From: Polychytrium aggregatum
Lineage: Eukaryota; Chytridiomycota; Chytridiomycetes; Polychytriales
Direction: 5' to 3'
Assembly (NCBI RefSeq): GCF_025602895.1
Contig: NW_026516221.1
Location: forward strand, 620,001 to 684,000
DNA length: 64,000 nt
The notes beneath the pieces are model-generated. The model did no database searches and was not told the DNA's origin. It saw only the letters and a list, made by a program, of their open reading frames with translations. This document shows, piece by piece, positions 43,203 to 55,659 of the stretch. A program made the position numbers and the translations under genes. Numbering within the stretch: position 1 is the stretch's first letter; each line of letters begins with the position of its first letter.

Positions 43203-46200
43203 ATGCTCTCCAACGCTGACAAGCTCTCTGAGCTTGACCGGAAGCTCGAGATCGAAAAGGATGTCCTCGACGGCGCCCAGCGCATGCTCCTCAACTTCCG
43301 GAACTCTGGCGACCAGCACAATGCCCAGCAGTGTCAGGCCCGTATTCACGAGAGTATCCAGCGCATGTCCTTCATGGAGCTCGAGCGGTCCAAGCTCCAA
43401 AAGATCCTGGGCATCCAACCCTCGCCCGATTCGACCCCGACCACCCCCGCGATCGCCCTTGCACCGCCTGTTCCGTCCCGCAAATCCGTCTCGGACGAAT
43501 TTCGATCGGCGCCACTGACCCCGACTGGCTCTGGCCCAGCACCATCGATGCCTCGCGGCGGTCCTCTATTCCAGCCGAAAAAGTCGAAATGGCTGTTTGG
43601 TGGCATGAAGAAGCACAGCACACCTGCCCCAACCTCTCCCGATTCCCCTGCCACCTTGTCTCCTGATTCAGCTGCATCAAAGTCGACCGGCACCCTGACC
43701 CGTCGCAAGACCGTCTTTCCGGGCTACGAGAACGGGCCCGAGTACGCCGTCCGCATGTTTGGTGAGTGGCTGTCACTCTGGACTGGGTTGGCGGTGGCAA
43801 TGTTCTACCGGCCCGGCCATCTGCTGAACGGGCCTGCTGTCCGAACCGTGGAATACGGCGCCTGTGCTTGACCTGAGAGAGGCCCTGACAGCCAACCGCC
43901 CGGCCACATCGACTCGCAACGCCTGAGGCATCGTGTGTCGTGGCCAATCAGAAGGTCGTTGCGATTGACATCTGCAACTCGAACGGGGATCAGTCATGTC
44001 AACTCAGAGGAGCCGCTCAGTCAATGGGGGCCTCCAGATAGATGACAGCCTCCCTGTGTCATTCCGGGCTCGCTTTGGGATTGTCACCCGCCAACGGCTC
44101 TGTCGCGCTCGCCCTGAATTCAACTAACATGCCTGGCCATCATTGTCCTGCAGACTTTCGAAAATACACCCCAACTCTCACCATCGGCCGCGTTCAAAAC
44201 AACCTCCGCGAACTCCGCAAAAAAGTCGAGTACGAGTCCAAGATTCTGCAAGGCACCAAGAACTTTTTGGTTGCCCTCGGCAACCAGACCCGAACCACCG
44301 TCCACGACGATCTCGAGACCAAGATTGCCGAGAGCGAGGTCAAGCTCACGCTCCTGCGCCGCGCCCTCAAACTGTACCAAAACCTGCTCACTGACCGAGA
44401 GGAGGACTTTGACCAGGCCTTCGTCAACGGTAATTCGCGAACCCTACCCACACCCTGCATTCGCTGATATGCTGCCGTGCCCTGCTTCGTGCATCTTGTC
44501 TTGCACCCCATCGCATACACCGGGACTCCATTTGCTCGCTGGCCGACTGCATTGGCATGCACTGTCTCGTGGACCCGTTTGTCGCGTTGACATGCGCAGG
44601 CTCTGCTGGCCCTGCTCCTCTCATCTGCACGTTCGCCTTTGACGAGACCAAGGCTGTTGCTTACCCCCCCCCGCTCATGTGCCAACTCGACCAGACTCCC
44701 GTCTCCGCCGCACTGGCCGTTTGAGACTCCGGATTCATTCTGCCGCCGACTTTTATAACCGGCGATCCTCAAAGAATCCCCTCTTTGCCATCATCCGAGT
44801 CGACGGAGAAGGCCGCGCCGTCTCTCGCACCAGCACCAAGCCCTGGAACGACAGCTGGGACATTGAAATCACCAATGCCCTTGAAGTCGAGATCCTGATC
44901 TACGAAGACCTGGACCCCAAGCCTGCCATGCTGGGTCTGGCCTGGTTCAAGGTCTGGGAGCTTGAGGACGATCTCAAGGCCAGGTTTCCGGACCGCACGG
45001 ACCAGGAGCAGGCCATTGTCTTGACCCTGGAGCCTGCCGGCAAGGTTGCCCTGGCCCTTGGCTTTGGTGGGTATCCCAGATAGCGTCAGCCGGCTCCGAC
45101 TGTCGGTAACAGCAGGAGCAGAACCCATACCGTGCGATGCCGGATGAATCCAAAGTGCCACAGAAGCAGTCCAGAGGCTGTGGCAGTAGCGCATGGGTTG
45201 CAGTGCCCGTGTTTCCCCTGATCCGATGTGACCGTGCCCTTTCCGTGTCGGTCATGTTCAAGTCGATCTCGATCTCGCTGTCGCACCCTCGTCCTTCCAA
45301 TCAACCTTCTCACAATTGTCCTTTCTAATCACCCCTCTCGTCATCGTCCTTCCAGAACCCAACACGCAGGCCGAAACCCAACTCTTCCGTCGCAACGGTG
45401 TCCGCAAGCTGCGCCCCCGCAACGGGCACTACTTCGAGGCTCACCAGTACCCCCAGATCATCCGCTGTGCCGTCTGCCGCGCATTCATCAACTCGATTGG
45501 ATACCGCTGCGATGGCTGCAACTATCTGGTGCATGGCGAATGCATCCACAAGGTCATCACCGTTTGCTTGAGCGGCAAGGGCTCTACTGGCATGCAGGTA
45601 ACGGCTCGAGCGAGCGCGGCCCCACTCTCCTATCTTTTCGTGCTCAAGGCCATTGGGGCTCAAGTCCAGCAGCTCGCCTTATCGCTAACTCGTCTTCGCC
45701 CACCCATGCATCCATGCTCTAGGCCACCAACTCTGGTCAGCTCGTGCCCTTCAACACACCCCACAACTTTGCTGCCAATGTAGACGGTGGTGGCTGGTGC
45801 TGCCACTGCGGCACTGGCGTCCGCGACACAGATTTTTGCTGCACTGCCTGTGACGAGAAAGTGCACGAGGCTTGCTGCCAGCATGTCCCCAACTTTTGTG
45901 GCTTGGACTCCAAGACCGCAGAGGGTTTCAAAAACGAGATCGACAGCCAGGAGCACCTCCGCTCGACAACGCCGCTCCCGCCATTTGCAACTGGCGCAGC
46001 CTCGCCTCCCCCGGGCGAGTATGCGATGGTCAAATCGTCTTCCTTTGGATCAACGCTGACTCCCCCGGGTACTCTGCCTTTTGGCGGCACCCTGCCTCTA
46101 CCGCAGCCGTTCTATCCCACCATCGAGCGGCCCTTTGACGGCACCCTCACGTTCGGACAGAGCACTTTGGGCCAGACTGATACCTTGGTCAAGGCTCAGC

Positions 46201-49200
46201 CAAGCGTCCAGATGCCGAGTTCGTCCAAGATCCCCGAGTGGATGTCGTCTCCGTCCGAGGAGGAAGCCTCGGACGACTTGGTTGAGGGCAAGGGCAAGAA
46301 GCCCCAATGGCTGGTCGACCAGGAACTGGAGCAGCGTCAAGGTAGCGTTGGCATCGACGGCCTGGCGCCGCCCATCCAGGTGTACTCGTCCACCACTCCA
46401 GAGCCCGACTTTGACGATAAGGAGTACCAGAACGAAAACGCTGTGGCGTACGATCCGATCGTGCGTCAGAGTCCCGAAGACGACACCGACGGAGAGGGCG
46501 ACGACGACGACGATGGCCGTGCCGTCATGCAAACCCCTTATTCGACCCGGCCTGGCGGTATCTCCACGACCCATCTGCCGCTCTCGTCCTCCACGGATGT
46601 GTCTTCGGTTACGACCGCTTACCAACCCAGCCAGCTTTCCGGCTCCTCCCGCACCGCGAACCGCCCTCCTCGGATCGCATCCCTTCTGCCTCCGCCCGAC
46701 AGCAGCATCATCCACATCCCGCCAGTGGCTTACCCCGGCGTTTCACCGATGGACGGCAGCTCTCCTGTCCCCAGCACCAAGCCGTCGGTCTCTCAGACGA
46801 CCCTCGTCGAGTCTGATGTTTCGTCCAAGTCGGCTCTCGATGTGCAGCGTGCTCGTACCCATCAGATCGTGAACGAAGCCATTGAAAAGTTCCAGAGTCT
46901 GAACCGTCAAGCTCAGGCCCACAAGGACAGCTCGCAGGCCACCATGAATGCAGAACCCGCTCTTGACGGTGGTTCGGCTGGCCTGTCGATGCATCTGGTT
47001 GCGCCCCACCAGCCGCGCCGCGATTCGCTGGCCTTTGACCAGAATGCCCTCGACCAGAAGCTCCGACTCGCGGCCGAAGCCAAGCAGCCCTCCCCGCTGC
47101 CAGCGACCCATCCGGCATCACCCCGTCCTCCGCCCATCCAAACCGCCTCGCTGCCTCCCCCTCAACATCACATTGTCTCGTCGCCCCAGCAGGCCGTAAT
47201 CCCGCCCCAGCAAGTGCCTGCGATCCAGTACCAGTCACTCCAGCAGGTTGCCCCGCCGCCCAATCCCTATGTCGTTCCCTTCCCAGCCACGGACCCGCTG
47301 TATTCTCGCCCGCCTACCGGCTACCCAACAGCTCCGCTGCCCCCGCTTCCGATGTCGGCGACCGTGCCAAACCAGGACATTGCACCGGCCGTGTTCTATC
47401 AAACGCCCTACCCTGTCCAGCAGCAGCCGTACCCCCAGGGCGGCCACTACGCGCAGCCCATGTCATATTCAACGCTTCCGTTCGCCTCGCAGCCCGCCCA
47501 GCCCGCCCAAAACATCCAGCCTCCGTATGCCACGCTGCCCCAGCCCGTTGGTCACCATGCCCAAGTAGTCGCCCCTGCTACTGGCCGATCCTCGCCGTGG
47601 CCACTGTCCAACATGCCACAGGAAGACCAGCGATTGTCTTCGGCGGCATCTTATCCCCTCAACGCCAACGGAACTCAGATCTCTCACCAGCCCAAAATCG
47701 CTGTCGACCCCCAGCCTCGTGTCTCCAAGCCGGGCAAGATCCGTGTCAACCTGGATGACTTCCATATGATTGCCGTGCTTGGTCGCGGTGCCAGCGGAAA
47801 GGTTGGTGTCTTTTACCCCCCCCTCTCCCTCTCCTTAGGCCGATAGCTCGCTGAGTGGAGGATGGCTGCTGCACTCGTTTCGGTTGACTGACTTGCTCAT
47901 TCCGCTACGCCGTGTCTCTTATCGTGGGCCGCTGCCAGGTCATGCTTGCGCAAGAGAAGCAAACTCGCGCCCTCTATGCCATCAAGGCGCTCAAGAAGGA
48001 CGCCATCATTCGACACGATGATGTTGATAGGTGCGTATGCTGAGAGTCCCACCAGCTGCTCTCGTTCTTGGTTTTAGGCATCAGCATTTGCATCTACGTG
48101 CAATCGCTTCGATGGATCCGATTCGCTCCGTACGGAGACAGGCTTGGCTAACAACAACACCGCCACCACCACCACCACCACGATACAACTGCCGTCCAGT
48201 GTCAAACTCGAGCGCAAGATCTTCCAAATTTCCTCGATGAAACATCACCCCTTCCTGGTCAACCTGCACTCGTGCTTCCAGACCACAAACCGCCTGTATT
48301 TCGTCATGGAGTACATGCCCGGTGCCGACATGATGTCGCAACTCCAGATGCAAAAGGACAAGCGCTTCAACGCCGACCAGACGCGCTTCTACGCCTCCGA
48401 AACCCTTCTGGCGCTTGAGTACTTCCACTCGCAGGGCATCATCCATCGCGACCTCAAGCTCGAAAACATCCTTATGGGCTCCGATGGCCACATCAAGCTG
48501 GCCGACTATGGTGTCTGCAAGGACGGCATGAACTACGGCAACACCACCAACACCTACGCCGGCACGCCTGACTACATGGCCCCCGAGATCCTGATGAAGA
48601 AGCGCGGCTACAGCCGCTCCGTGGACTGGTGGAGCTTTGGTGTCCTGGTCTATGTTATGCTCGTGGGTCGTGTAAGTGCAGAGCAGGGCTTGTCTGATCG
48701 GACTCTCTACATCATCTGACTACTTGTATCGCTGTTTCATCGTCGGAGTGCCGATGGCCATACTCTTGTTCCCATTGCTCGCTCAAACCTCTGCCCACGA
48801 CAGCTCTCTGATCCTTGTCTGACCCATTTCCGTCCTGCTCGCCTGCCACACCACAACTGCAGTATCCCTTCCACGGACGCGATGCACACGATATCCTGCG
48901 CAACATTACAGCGGGCAACTTGGACATCAACTCGCGGCTCGGCAGCGACTCTGCGAGCCTGATTAAAGCGGTAAGGATAACGCACCTGCCCCCCCTCCGT
49001 CCGACAGGCAGCTGGCCATGTGCGCATGCTGACTCTGGCTGCGTGAGTCTGGGTCGAACCACACGTGTGTATCTTCCATTACTCATCTCGCCCTTGACAC
49101 TTCCGACCCTTATGCGATTTCCAATCGAATGTCGACAGCTTTTGACCGTCGATCCAAAGAAGCGCTTGGGTGGCAGCCGCGAAGGCGCAGCGGACATCAA

Positions 49201-49683
49201 GCGACACGCCTTCTTCAACAAAATGGACTGGGATGCGCTCCTGGCCAAGAAGATTGCGCCTCCGATCAAGCCCCAGATCGTACGTATTGGTGGAGGGGAG
49301 CGAAGGGTGCATGGGTGGATCCAGCGGACTTGCGGAGGGAATGTTGACGATCGAGTCTGGCGGCGGAGGCGATATCCCCACCCCTTCCCGCTGTCCATGT
49401 CGCTGTTGGACTGGGGTTTCGATGATACGGACGACGCGCTCGTGGCTGTGACACTCTGGCATTGGCATTGCGACTCATTACCGTGGCGCTTGCATGCTTC
49501 CTTCCACAGGCCTCGGCGACCGACGTTTCCAACTTTGAGACGGAGTTCACCAACGAGCGGCCGATCCTGACACCCGTGAAGTCCAACATCAGTGCCGAGC
49601 ACCAAGCGTATTTCCACGAGTTTACCTTTATTTCGGAGTGGGCCAAGCAGAGCAAAATGGCTGTGGCCCAAGCCGAGCGATAA
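43203..49683 (+). CDS. PKC1: Protein kinase C, fungal Pkc1 type
   Basis: Ten exons, all in phase: 43203-43761, 44154-44429, 44695-45066, 45356-45597, 45723-47801, 47939-48030, 48200-48671, 48863-48970, 49139-49279, 49510-49683; 1,504 aa. Domains in order: HR1 ~1-70 (LSELDRKLEIEKDVLDGAQR) and HR1 ~187-278 (Rho-binding coiled coils), C2 ~285-400, two C1 zinc fingers ~424-475 and ~496-545 with the H-C-C-C-C-H-C-C pattern, a Pro/Ser/Gln-rich linker to ~1160, AGC kinase ~1163-1430 (LGRGASGK, AIKALKK, HRDLKLEN, DYGVCK, GTPDYMAPE), turn motif LTPVKS and hydrophobic motif FHEFTFIS. In fungi Pkc1 acts downstream of Rho1 and drives the cell-wall integrity MAP kinase cascade. HR1 and C2 are truncation-free. 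The DYG in place of DFG is common in fungal PKCs. Confidence 0.96.
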
Positions 49684-50663
49684 TCCAGTGTCATCATGCC
49701 TAGTTTGTCCCCCCTCCCCAAATCGCTCAGTTTTTTTTTTATTTTGTTTGATTGTTTGTGATTCCTTCTCGTTTGAACCTTCCTACTCTGCCGATGTTTT
49801 GCAGCGTTCCCGAACAGAATAATCCTCTTTCAGGAATGGAAATCCTCGCTCTGTTTTCGTGGTGCGGATAGGCGATCCCAATACCGAGTAACGAGCTGCG
49901 CATCACAAATCGGAGTGGATGAACGGCTCCAGGATGGTGTGGACATTGTCGGGATCAAGTGGGTTGCCTGATGGCCATCGTTTGAGTGACTTGGCCAACA
50001 GGATCACACGGAAGTGCGAGTTGGTGCTGGGATCAACCATGGTGGCATCGTCCTAGTCGGTGAACTGGTCAAGTCATTGATACTGGCATTGAGATGGGCA
50101 TAGATCGCTCTTGATGACGCTCTTGATGACACTTGTGGCCTGGCAATGTGGATCGAGAGGGAGTGATACTTGTCACTCTTGGTCCAAAGAGTCCTCTCTC
50201 AGTCGCCAGGCTGCACTGCAGTGGACTGGTTTCATCCTCGCATGGTCTTACCACATACGCTGGCGTGCCCCGGCGTCCCTGGGTCGGATCGAGGGAGGAT
50301 GGTGTTGGTGCCGGGGAAGGCCGGTGGCTTTCTGCCTGCTTTCTTCAGTGCCATGTGGCGAGGGATGGTCTGGATCGTGCTCGCCATTTATGGTTGCAGA
50401 ACGGGTATCGATAGTGAATGTCGAGTGTTCGTTGTCGAGTGATTCGATGTTCTCTCAGTCGATCAACATCAGCGATTATGAGGGACAGCATTGTTTGTAT
50501 ATTGGATTTATTGGATGTATCGAATATCAAATACAACATCACTCGGCCATTGCCGCTTCATCGGAACCACTTTGCAAGTCCACTCTTTGGCATCGTGGTG
50601 GTTGGGATGGGTGTTGGCAGTGCGGTTTGCTTGGCTGGTTCCGTGTTCGGTAGTGCAATATAG
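49684..50663. other. Intergenic between convergent genes
   Basis: 3' flanks of PKC1 and the Sel1-repeat gene. A T run follows the PKC1 stop (49731-49740). No gene recognised. Confidence 0.65.
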
Positions 50664-52283
50664 CTATTGGATTTGGCATTTGGAAGGCCCTTGGGGATCA
50701 GGACCTCCCCGCTTGCCGAGTTTCTTGAGGTTGTTGATGGCCAAATCGAAACCCTGCTCGGCTGACTTGCGATACCAGAAGACTGCCTTGTCGATGTTCT
50801 TAGGGACACCATAACCATTTTGATAGCAGTCACCGAGATCATATTGTCCGTAACGATTGCCCTGTTTGGCCGACTTATGATACCACTTGACTGCCTTGGC
50901 GAGGTCCTCGGCGACTCCTCTTCCATCATAGTAGCACCAACCAACTCTCCACTGTCCATACGAGTTGCCTTGGTCAGCCGACTTGCTGAACCACTCGAAT
51001 GAATTCTTTCGATAATCCGATATTTCTCGGCCCCAGTAGTAGCACACTCCAATCCACAACTGGCTGTCGCTGCGACCTTCGATGGCGAGTTGCTCAAAGT
51101 TACTTGCTGCATTCTTCCAGTCCTTTGTGGTTCCGAATCCATAGAACAGACACACAGCCATGAGATGCCTGCACAGCCAGTCATGTTCCGATCCCAGATG
51201 GCAGAGATTGAAGAACTTGCAGGCTATGGGTGATTTAGACTTGATGTCGATCAATAACGCTGCCAGGGACTCGTCCTCTCCGAGTTTGAACTCAGCCGAT
51301 CTGTTCTCTCGGATGATCGTGATTCCCCTCTGTTCGTCGCGCATGGTACCCCGGCCGAGATAGTGCATCCAACCGACCATGTGGGCGGCGATGGGCTTGA
51401 GGACCGGGTTGGTGGATTGATTGCTGACCTCCTGCCAGTGGTTGAAGGCATCGACATCGCTCTGTTCGACATCATGACCGATGAATGAGAGCCATCCTCG
51501 GAGGAACACGATATGGAGTCGACCATCTTCACTGCCTTGATTTGCAGCCTTGGTATACCACTCGATGGCTGTGTCAAAGTCTTGATGGACACCTTTTCCA
51601 CTCTCGTAGCAACCGCCGAGGGCAACTTGGGCCTGGGGCATCTCACGTTCAGCAAGACTGCGGTACAACTGGACAACCTTGGTGTGGTCTTGGCTGACGC
51701 CAGTTCCGTTGCGATAACATTCGGTCAGGTGGAACTGTGCCATTGCGTGGTTGTTGTCTGCGGCCGCCTTCTTCAGGTGTTGGAAGATTTGCTGCTTGAT
51801 GGCTTGATGCTCTGTCCTCACAGACAGCTGCTTATCGAGATCGGCTCGGAGAATCCGCGCCAAGAGATACGATGCAGCAGCATTGCCCTGGTCGGCTTGA
51901 GCTTCAAGCCAGGATCGGTCGGCTGTATCTTGATCATCGCAGTGCAGCGAGATGGCAATCTTGTCGCTCGGTGAGAGGCCAATTCGCAGCTGTCCATCTG
52001 GATTGAGTAGCTCGATGCTCTGACACCAGCTATGGAAGCGAGGCAGCTTGGAGCTCAGGAGAAAACGGACTCGTTTGCACACTCGGAGGAGGACCTTGAT
52101 GGTGCTGTGGTCGAGTGCCAGTTGGAAGATGTCGTTGCAGCAGATGATGGTGAAGATATCTGGGTTGTGTCCGAGTGAGAGCTGGTTGATATCGGGCATC
52201 GACGAGGTTGCTCTGGCTTCAGCTTGGGATTGCTGAGTGTGAGATGATGCTGTGTTTGAAGCAGGCTCGTTCATGCTGGCCAT
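50664..52283 (-). CDS. Sel1-like repeat protein with CaaX-like C-terminus
   Basis: A single exon of 539 aa from Met 52283 (MASMNEPASNTASS). Residues ~30-110 form a helical segment of F-box-like character (IFTIICCNDIFQLALDHSTIK). The remainder holds at least eight Sel1 (SLR/TPR-like) repeats such as AQFHLTECYRNGTGVSQDH, AQVALGGCYESGKGVHQD, GQWRVGWCYYDGRGVAEDL and GQYDLGDCYQNGYGVPKN, each followed by an AVKWYHKSAKQG-type helix. Sel1 repeats are scaffolds for protein binding. The protein ends KCQIQ, which fits C-a-a-X with X=Gln, so farnesylation is possible. It lies head to head with the TIR-NLR 226 bp away. Upstream extension to 52403 is Ser/Pro-rich and probably untranslated. Confidence 0.85.
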   Translation of the reverse strand: MASMNEPASNTASSHTQQSQAEARATSSMPDINQLSLGHNPDIFTIICCNDIFQLALDHSTIKVLLRVCKRVRFLLSSKLPRFHSWCQSIELLNPDGQLRIGLSPSDKIAISLHCDDQDTADRSWLEAQADQGNAAASYLLARILRADLDKQLSVRTEHQAIKQQIFQHLKKAAADNNHAMAQFHLTECYRNGTGVSQDHTKVVQLYRSLAEREMPQAQVALGGCYESGKGVHQDFDTAIEWYTKAANQGSEDGRLHIVFLRGWLSFIGHDVEQSDVDAFNHWQEVSNQSTNPVLKPIAAHMVGWMHYLGRGTMRDEQRGITIIRENRSAEFKLGEDESLAALLIDIKSKSPIACKFFNLCHLGSEHDWLCRHLMAVCLFYGFGTTKDWKNAASNFEQLAIEGRSDSQLWIGVCYYWGREISDYRKNSFEWFSKSADQGNSYGQWRVGWCYYDGRGVAEDLAKAVKWYHKSAKQGNRYGQYDLGDCYQNGYGVPKNIDKAVFWYRKSAEQGFDLAINNLKKLGKRGGPDPQGPSKCQIQ

Positions 52284-52509
52284 GTTGATGGAGACAGGAG
52301 GGAGGCAAGTGGATGATGGCGATGGACAGGAGACAGAGGGAAGGTGTGGCGAAGCAAGCCAGACCCTGGCAAGCCAAGCACTGGCCATCGAACACACACA
52401 CACAAGGGTGGCTCTTTATCCCTGTCCTTTCCCTCTCCCTTCCCTTTTCCTCTCTTGCCCCTCTTGAGTCCCTCAATACTTGCACCTCTGCTGGCATTCA
52501 TCTCCAAGG
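52284..52509. promoter_or_regulatory. 226-bp shared divergent promoter
   Basis: Only 226 bp separate the start codons of the Sel1-repeat gene (minus) and the TIR-NB-ARC-TPR gene (plus). It contains a CA run (ACACACACACA near 52391) and a pyrimidine-rich block (CCCTCTCCCTTCCC near 52430-52445). No classical TATA box is evident. A shared short promoter suggests co-regulation. Confidence 0.6.
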
Positions 52510-55500
52510 ATGCTCAAGACCACTCGCAATCAGCTTTATCACTGCCATGTGCATGGTCGCCCTGACCACGACCTGTTCCTCTCGTATCGAGTCGCCATCG
52601 ATGCTGCCACCGTCCAATCCCTCAAGGAGGTGCTGGTGGCTGTTGCCAAGCGCCGTTATGGCCAACCCCTCGCCGTCTTCCACGACATCGACTGTCTGCG
52701 AGACGCAAAGAAATGGAAGGACGGTTTCCTCGGCGCTCTTCCCCGAAGCAAAGTCTTTGTCGCTGTGATCAGCCAAGCATCGCTCGAGTCCATGGTACAG
52801 AAAGCCGAGTCTGACGAGGAGGACAATGTTCTGCTTGAGATAAAGACTGCCCTCGACCTCGTCGAGTCAGGAGTCGATATCTCGGTGATGCCCCTTTGTG
52901 TGTCCAGCCTCGTGAAGGATGCTGATAAGGACGTGTGGATCGATTTTCAGCCATACCGAGCCACCATCCCCGACGACTCCAAGTTCGACACCCCTCGAGC
53001 CGTCCTGAAGGGATTGTCCGACATCCAGATGTTTGGCATTCGTCCTGACCAGATTTACAGGCGAGTCTATCGTCTACTCAATCTGCTCCACCCGTTGCAA
53101 GTGAATGATGGCACTCGCCAGGTCCTCGACTCGCTCTTCTGCGACTCCAAATTCCGATTCGATCCCATCCACCTCGACACCCTGCTCAAGCAACTCACCC
53201 TGACTGGCCGCGCCGTCATCTCTGGCATGGGTGGCATGGGCAAGTCCGTCCTGGCCATCCAGCTCCTCCATTTCATGATGGGCATTTGAATGCGAGCAAC
53301 AAGGACGAGCTCGAGATCATCAGAGACGAGACCATCGGCATCAAGCCGCAGTACCGCCAGGTCTTCTGGCTCAATTGCTCGACCGAGTCGACTGCCATCG
53401 ATGGGTTGTGCGAGATGTTTGATGGTGTCGAGCCAGAGAAAGTCAAGAAGCATGCCGCCAAGTTTCTCGCCAACACTCACAGCTATCTCCTGGTGCTCGA
53501 CAATGTCGATGACATCGGTGTGGTCGACTCTGTGTTTGAACACTCCAAGTCGGTCGGGTTCGGCGGCGATGTGGTGGCGACGACCCGGCTGGCCTCGCTG
53601 CCTCCTGGTGCATTCACCAGTGCTCTTGAGACCAAGTCACCGAGCTTCCAGCACGATCCACTCCGTCTCGTCAACTGGAACGACACCACCACACTCGAAT
53701 ATATCCTGTCGTCGTCGCCAATGATTGTCCAGCGACTTGTGTCCGACGAAGCCAAGAAGTCCCTCGACAGTATCGTGGCCAAGATCAGTGGATATCCACT
53801 CGTCATCCAGACATTCATGACGTTCTACGAGAACAATGAGGTGCCGTTGTCCGAGATCGATCGGCTGTTCTCCAAGGTCCTCGAGGAACAGGATGGCGAG
53901 GACGACACGCGGTCGTCGCTCAAGGTGATTGTGGATCTATCGCTGGACTCGCTGATGAAGCGAGGGAATGAAGGTATCGAGGCAGCCAGGCTGTTCGGTG
54001 CCCTCAGTCTGGTGGCGCCGACCAACATCCAGTTTGAGTTGATCAAGGAGATCGCACAGAAGATGGAGCTCAAGACCGAAGGTGAGTTGTGAGTGGGTCG
54101 AAGCGCAATTGATGTCGGTGTATGGAACTGACCAGTTTCCTGTCCACAGTGACTGATCTGATCAAGATGATGGTCCAGAGTGGTCTCCTCCGAAGTGGAG
54201 CCGAGGGACAGTACTCGACCCACTCGCTCACCCAGCAAGTGGCTCGAGAGTATGTCCAAGCACACAGTGAACTGAATGCCGAGGCGATTGAAGATGCAGC
54301 GGGTGAAGCTCTGATCGAGCTAACCGAATCTCTGCTGGTGGATGCATATCCATACTTGGAGCATCTTGAGGAATTTTCGGCGGTGGTGGCAGCAGATGGG
54401 TATACCGCGGACATTCATCAAGTAGTCGAATATCGCATTGCTCAGATAGCGGACAAACGCGGGTCCTACACCCAGGCGATGGAGCTATATGAGCAGCATT
54501 TTTCCAAGTGCATCGAGTTTTACGGTACACGAGAACACCCCTCAGTCGCCAACACGATCCACTGTATGGGAAATGTCGCCAACTCCCAAGGCAACTACGA
54601 GATCGCTATCAACCACTACCAGGAGGCACTCGACATCAAGACCAAGGTCTATGGCACACGAGAACACCCCGAAGTTGCCACCATATTACATGAATTAGGC
54701 ACTGTAGTCTCGTTCCAAGGCAACCACAAGGAAGCATTGAACCACTACCAGCACGCCCTTGACATCTACACCAGAGTCTATCGCACTCGTCAGCATTCTC
54801 ACATTGCTTCGACACTCTTCGAACTTGGTGTTGTAGCAAACTACCAAAGCCACTATGAGGATGCCGTCAAATACTATAGCGAATCGATCGATATATATAC
54901 CATAATCCATGGCACTAATGAACGTGCAGATGTTGCCACAGCTGTTCACAATCTTGGAAACACCTCACTTGAGAATGATTGCACGGATGATGCAGCCAAA
55001 TATTACCAAGAGGCGCTCGAGATTCGTACCAAGCTGTTCAAAACAAGAGAGCATATTGAAGTTGCCAAAACTATCCGTGGTCTGGGTGAAGTCGCTACAA
55101 AGCAGGGAAGATACGACGAGGCTCTATCTCTGCTCCAGGAGTCACTCACAACTTTTACCAAACTGAATGGCTCGCGCCAACACTCTACCATCCCATTTGT
55201 CCTAATAGCACTCGGAAATCTCTATCAAGTTCAAGATCAACTCGACCAAGCCCTGAAGATCTACTTCGAAGCCATCGATATCGAGGTCTCGATAGAGAAA
55301 ACGCGCGATACCATTAACGTTTCCAAGGCTCTCCATGGAATCGCTCGCATTGAAAGAAAGCTCAAGCAAGATGATGCAGCACTCGAGCTTATCCGTGAGG
55401 CGATCGACATTCTCAATGGGATCTTCCCAAATCACCCGGAGCTCCAAGAAATGGCCTCATTGGCACTCGATATCGAAAGAGACATTGCATCTCATGATCG

Positions 55501-55525
55501 GTCGAGCATTTGTGTGCTAATGTAG
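52510..55525 (+). CDS. TIR-NB-ARC-TPR NLR-like protein with CaaX box (apparent 1-bp frameshift)
   Basis: Exon 1 spans 52510-54081 and exon 2 54150-55525 (phase 1 junction, donor GGTGAG, acceptor CCACAG), ~982 aa if the frame is continuous. The N-terminal TIR (~20-150) has LFLSYR and KKWKDGFLGALPRSKVFVAV; Asp stands where active TIR NADases have Glu. NB-ARC follows with P-loop SGMGGMGKS (~241-248), Walker B YLLVLDNVDD, RNBS-like VATTRLAS and GYPLVIQ. About eight TPR units of ~42 residues follow (~634-960; QGNYEIAINHYQEALDI pattern). The C-terminus is SICVLM, a canonical farnesylation CaaX box. A single missing base in GGG at 53281-53283, just after the P-loop helix, causes a stop at 53287; coding resumes at once in the next frame. 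It could be a sequencing indel or a real mutation. Confidence 0.85.
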
Positions 55526-55659
55526 CTGCTATGTGTGGGCGGTTTTTCATCCTGGTTCATGTCTGACAGCACTGTGGCGTTCCCAAAATCAAATGGAACA
55601 CCCTATTTTGCGCCAGGGCTGTCGTCCATTTTGGATCTTGCATACATCGCATCAATTGC

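Noticed and set aside
44600-44694. Alternative 5' extension of the PKC1 C2 exon from an acceptor at 44599
   Set aside because: Reading across the nine-C run gives a stop or wrong phase; the acceptor ending at 44694 keeps phase and total length.
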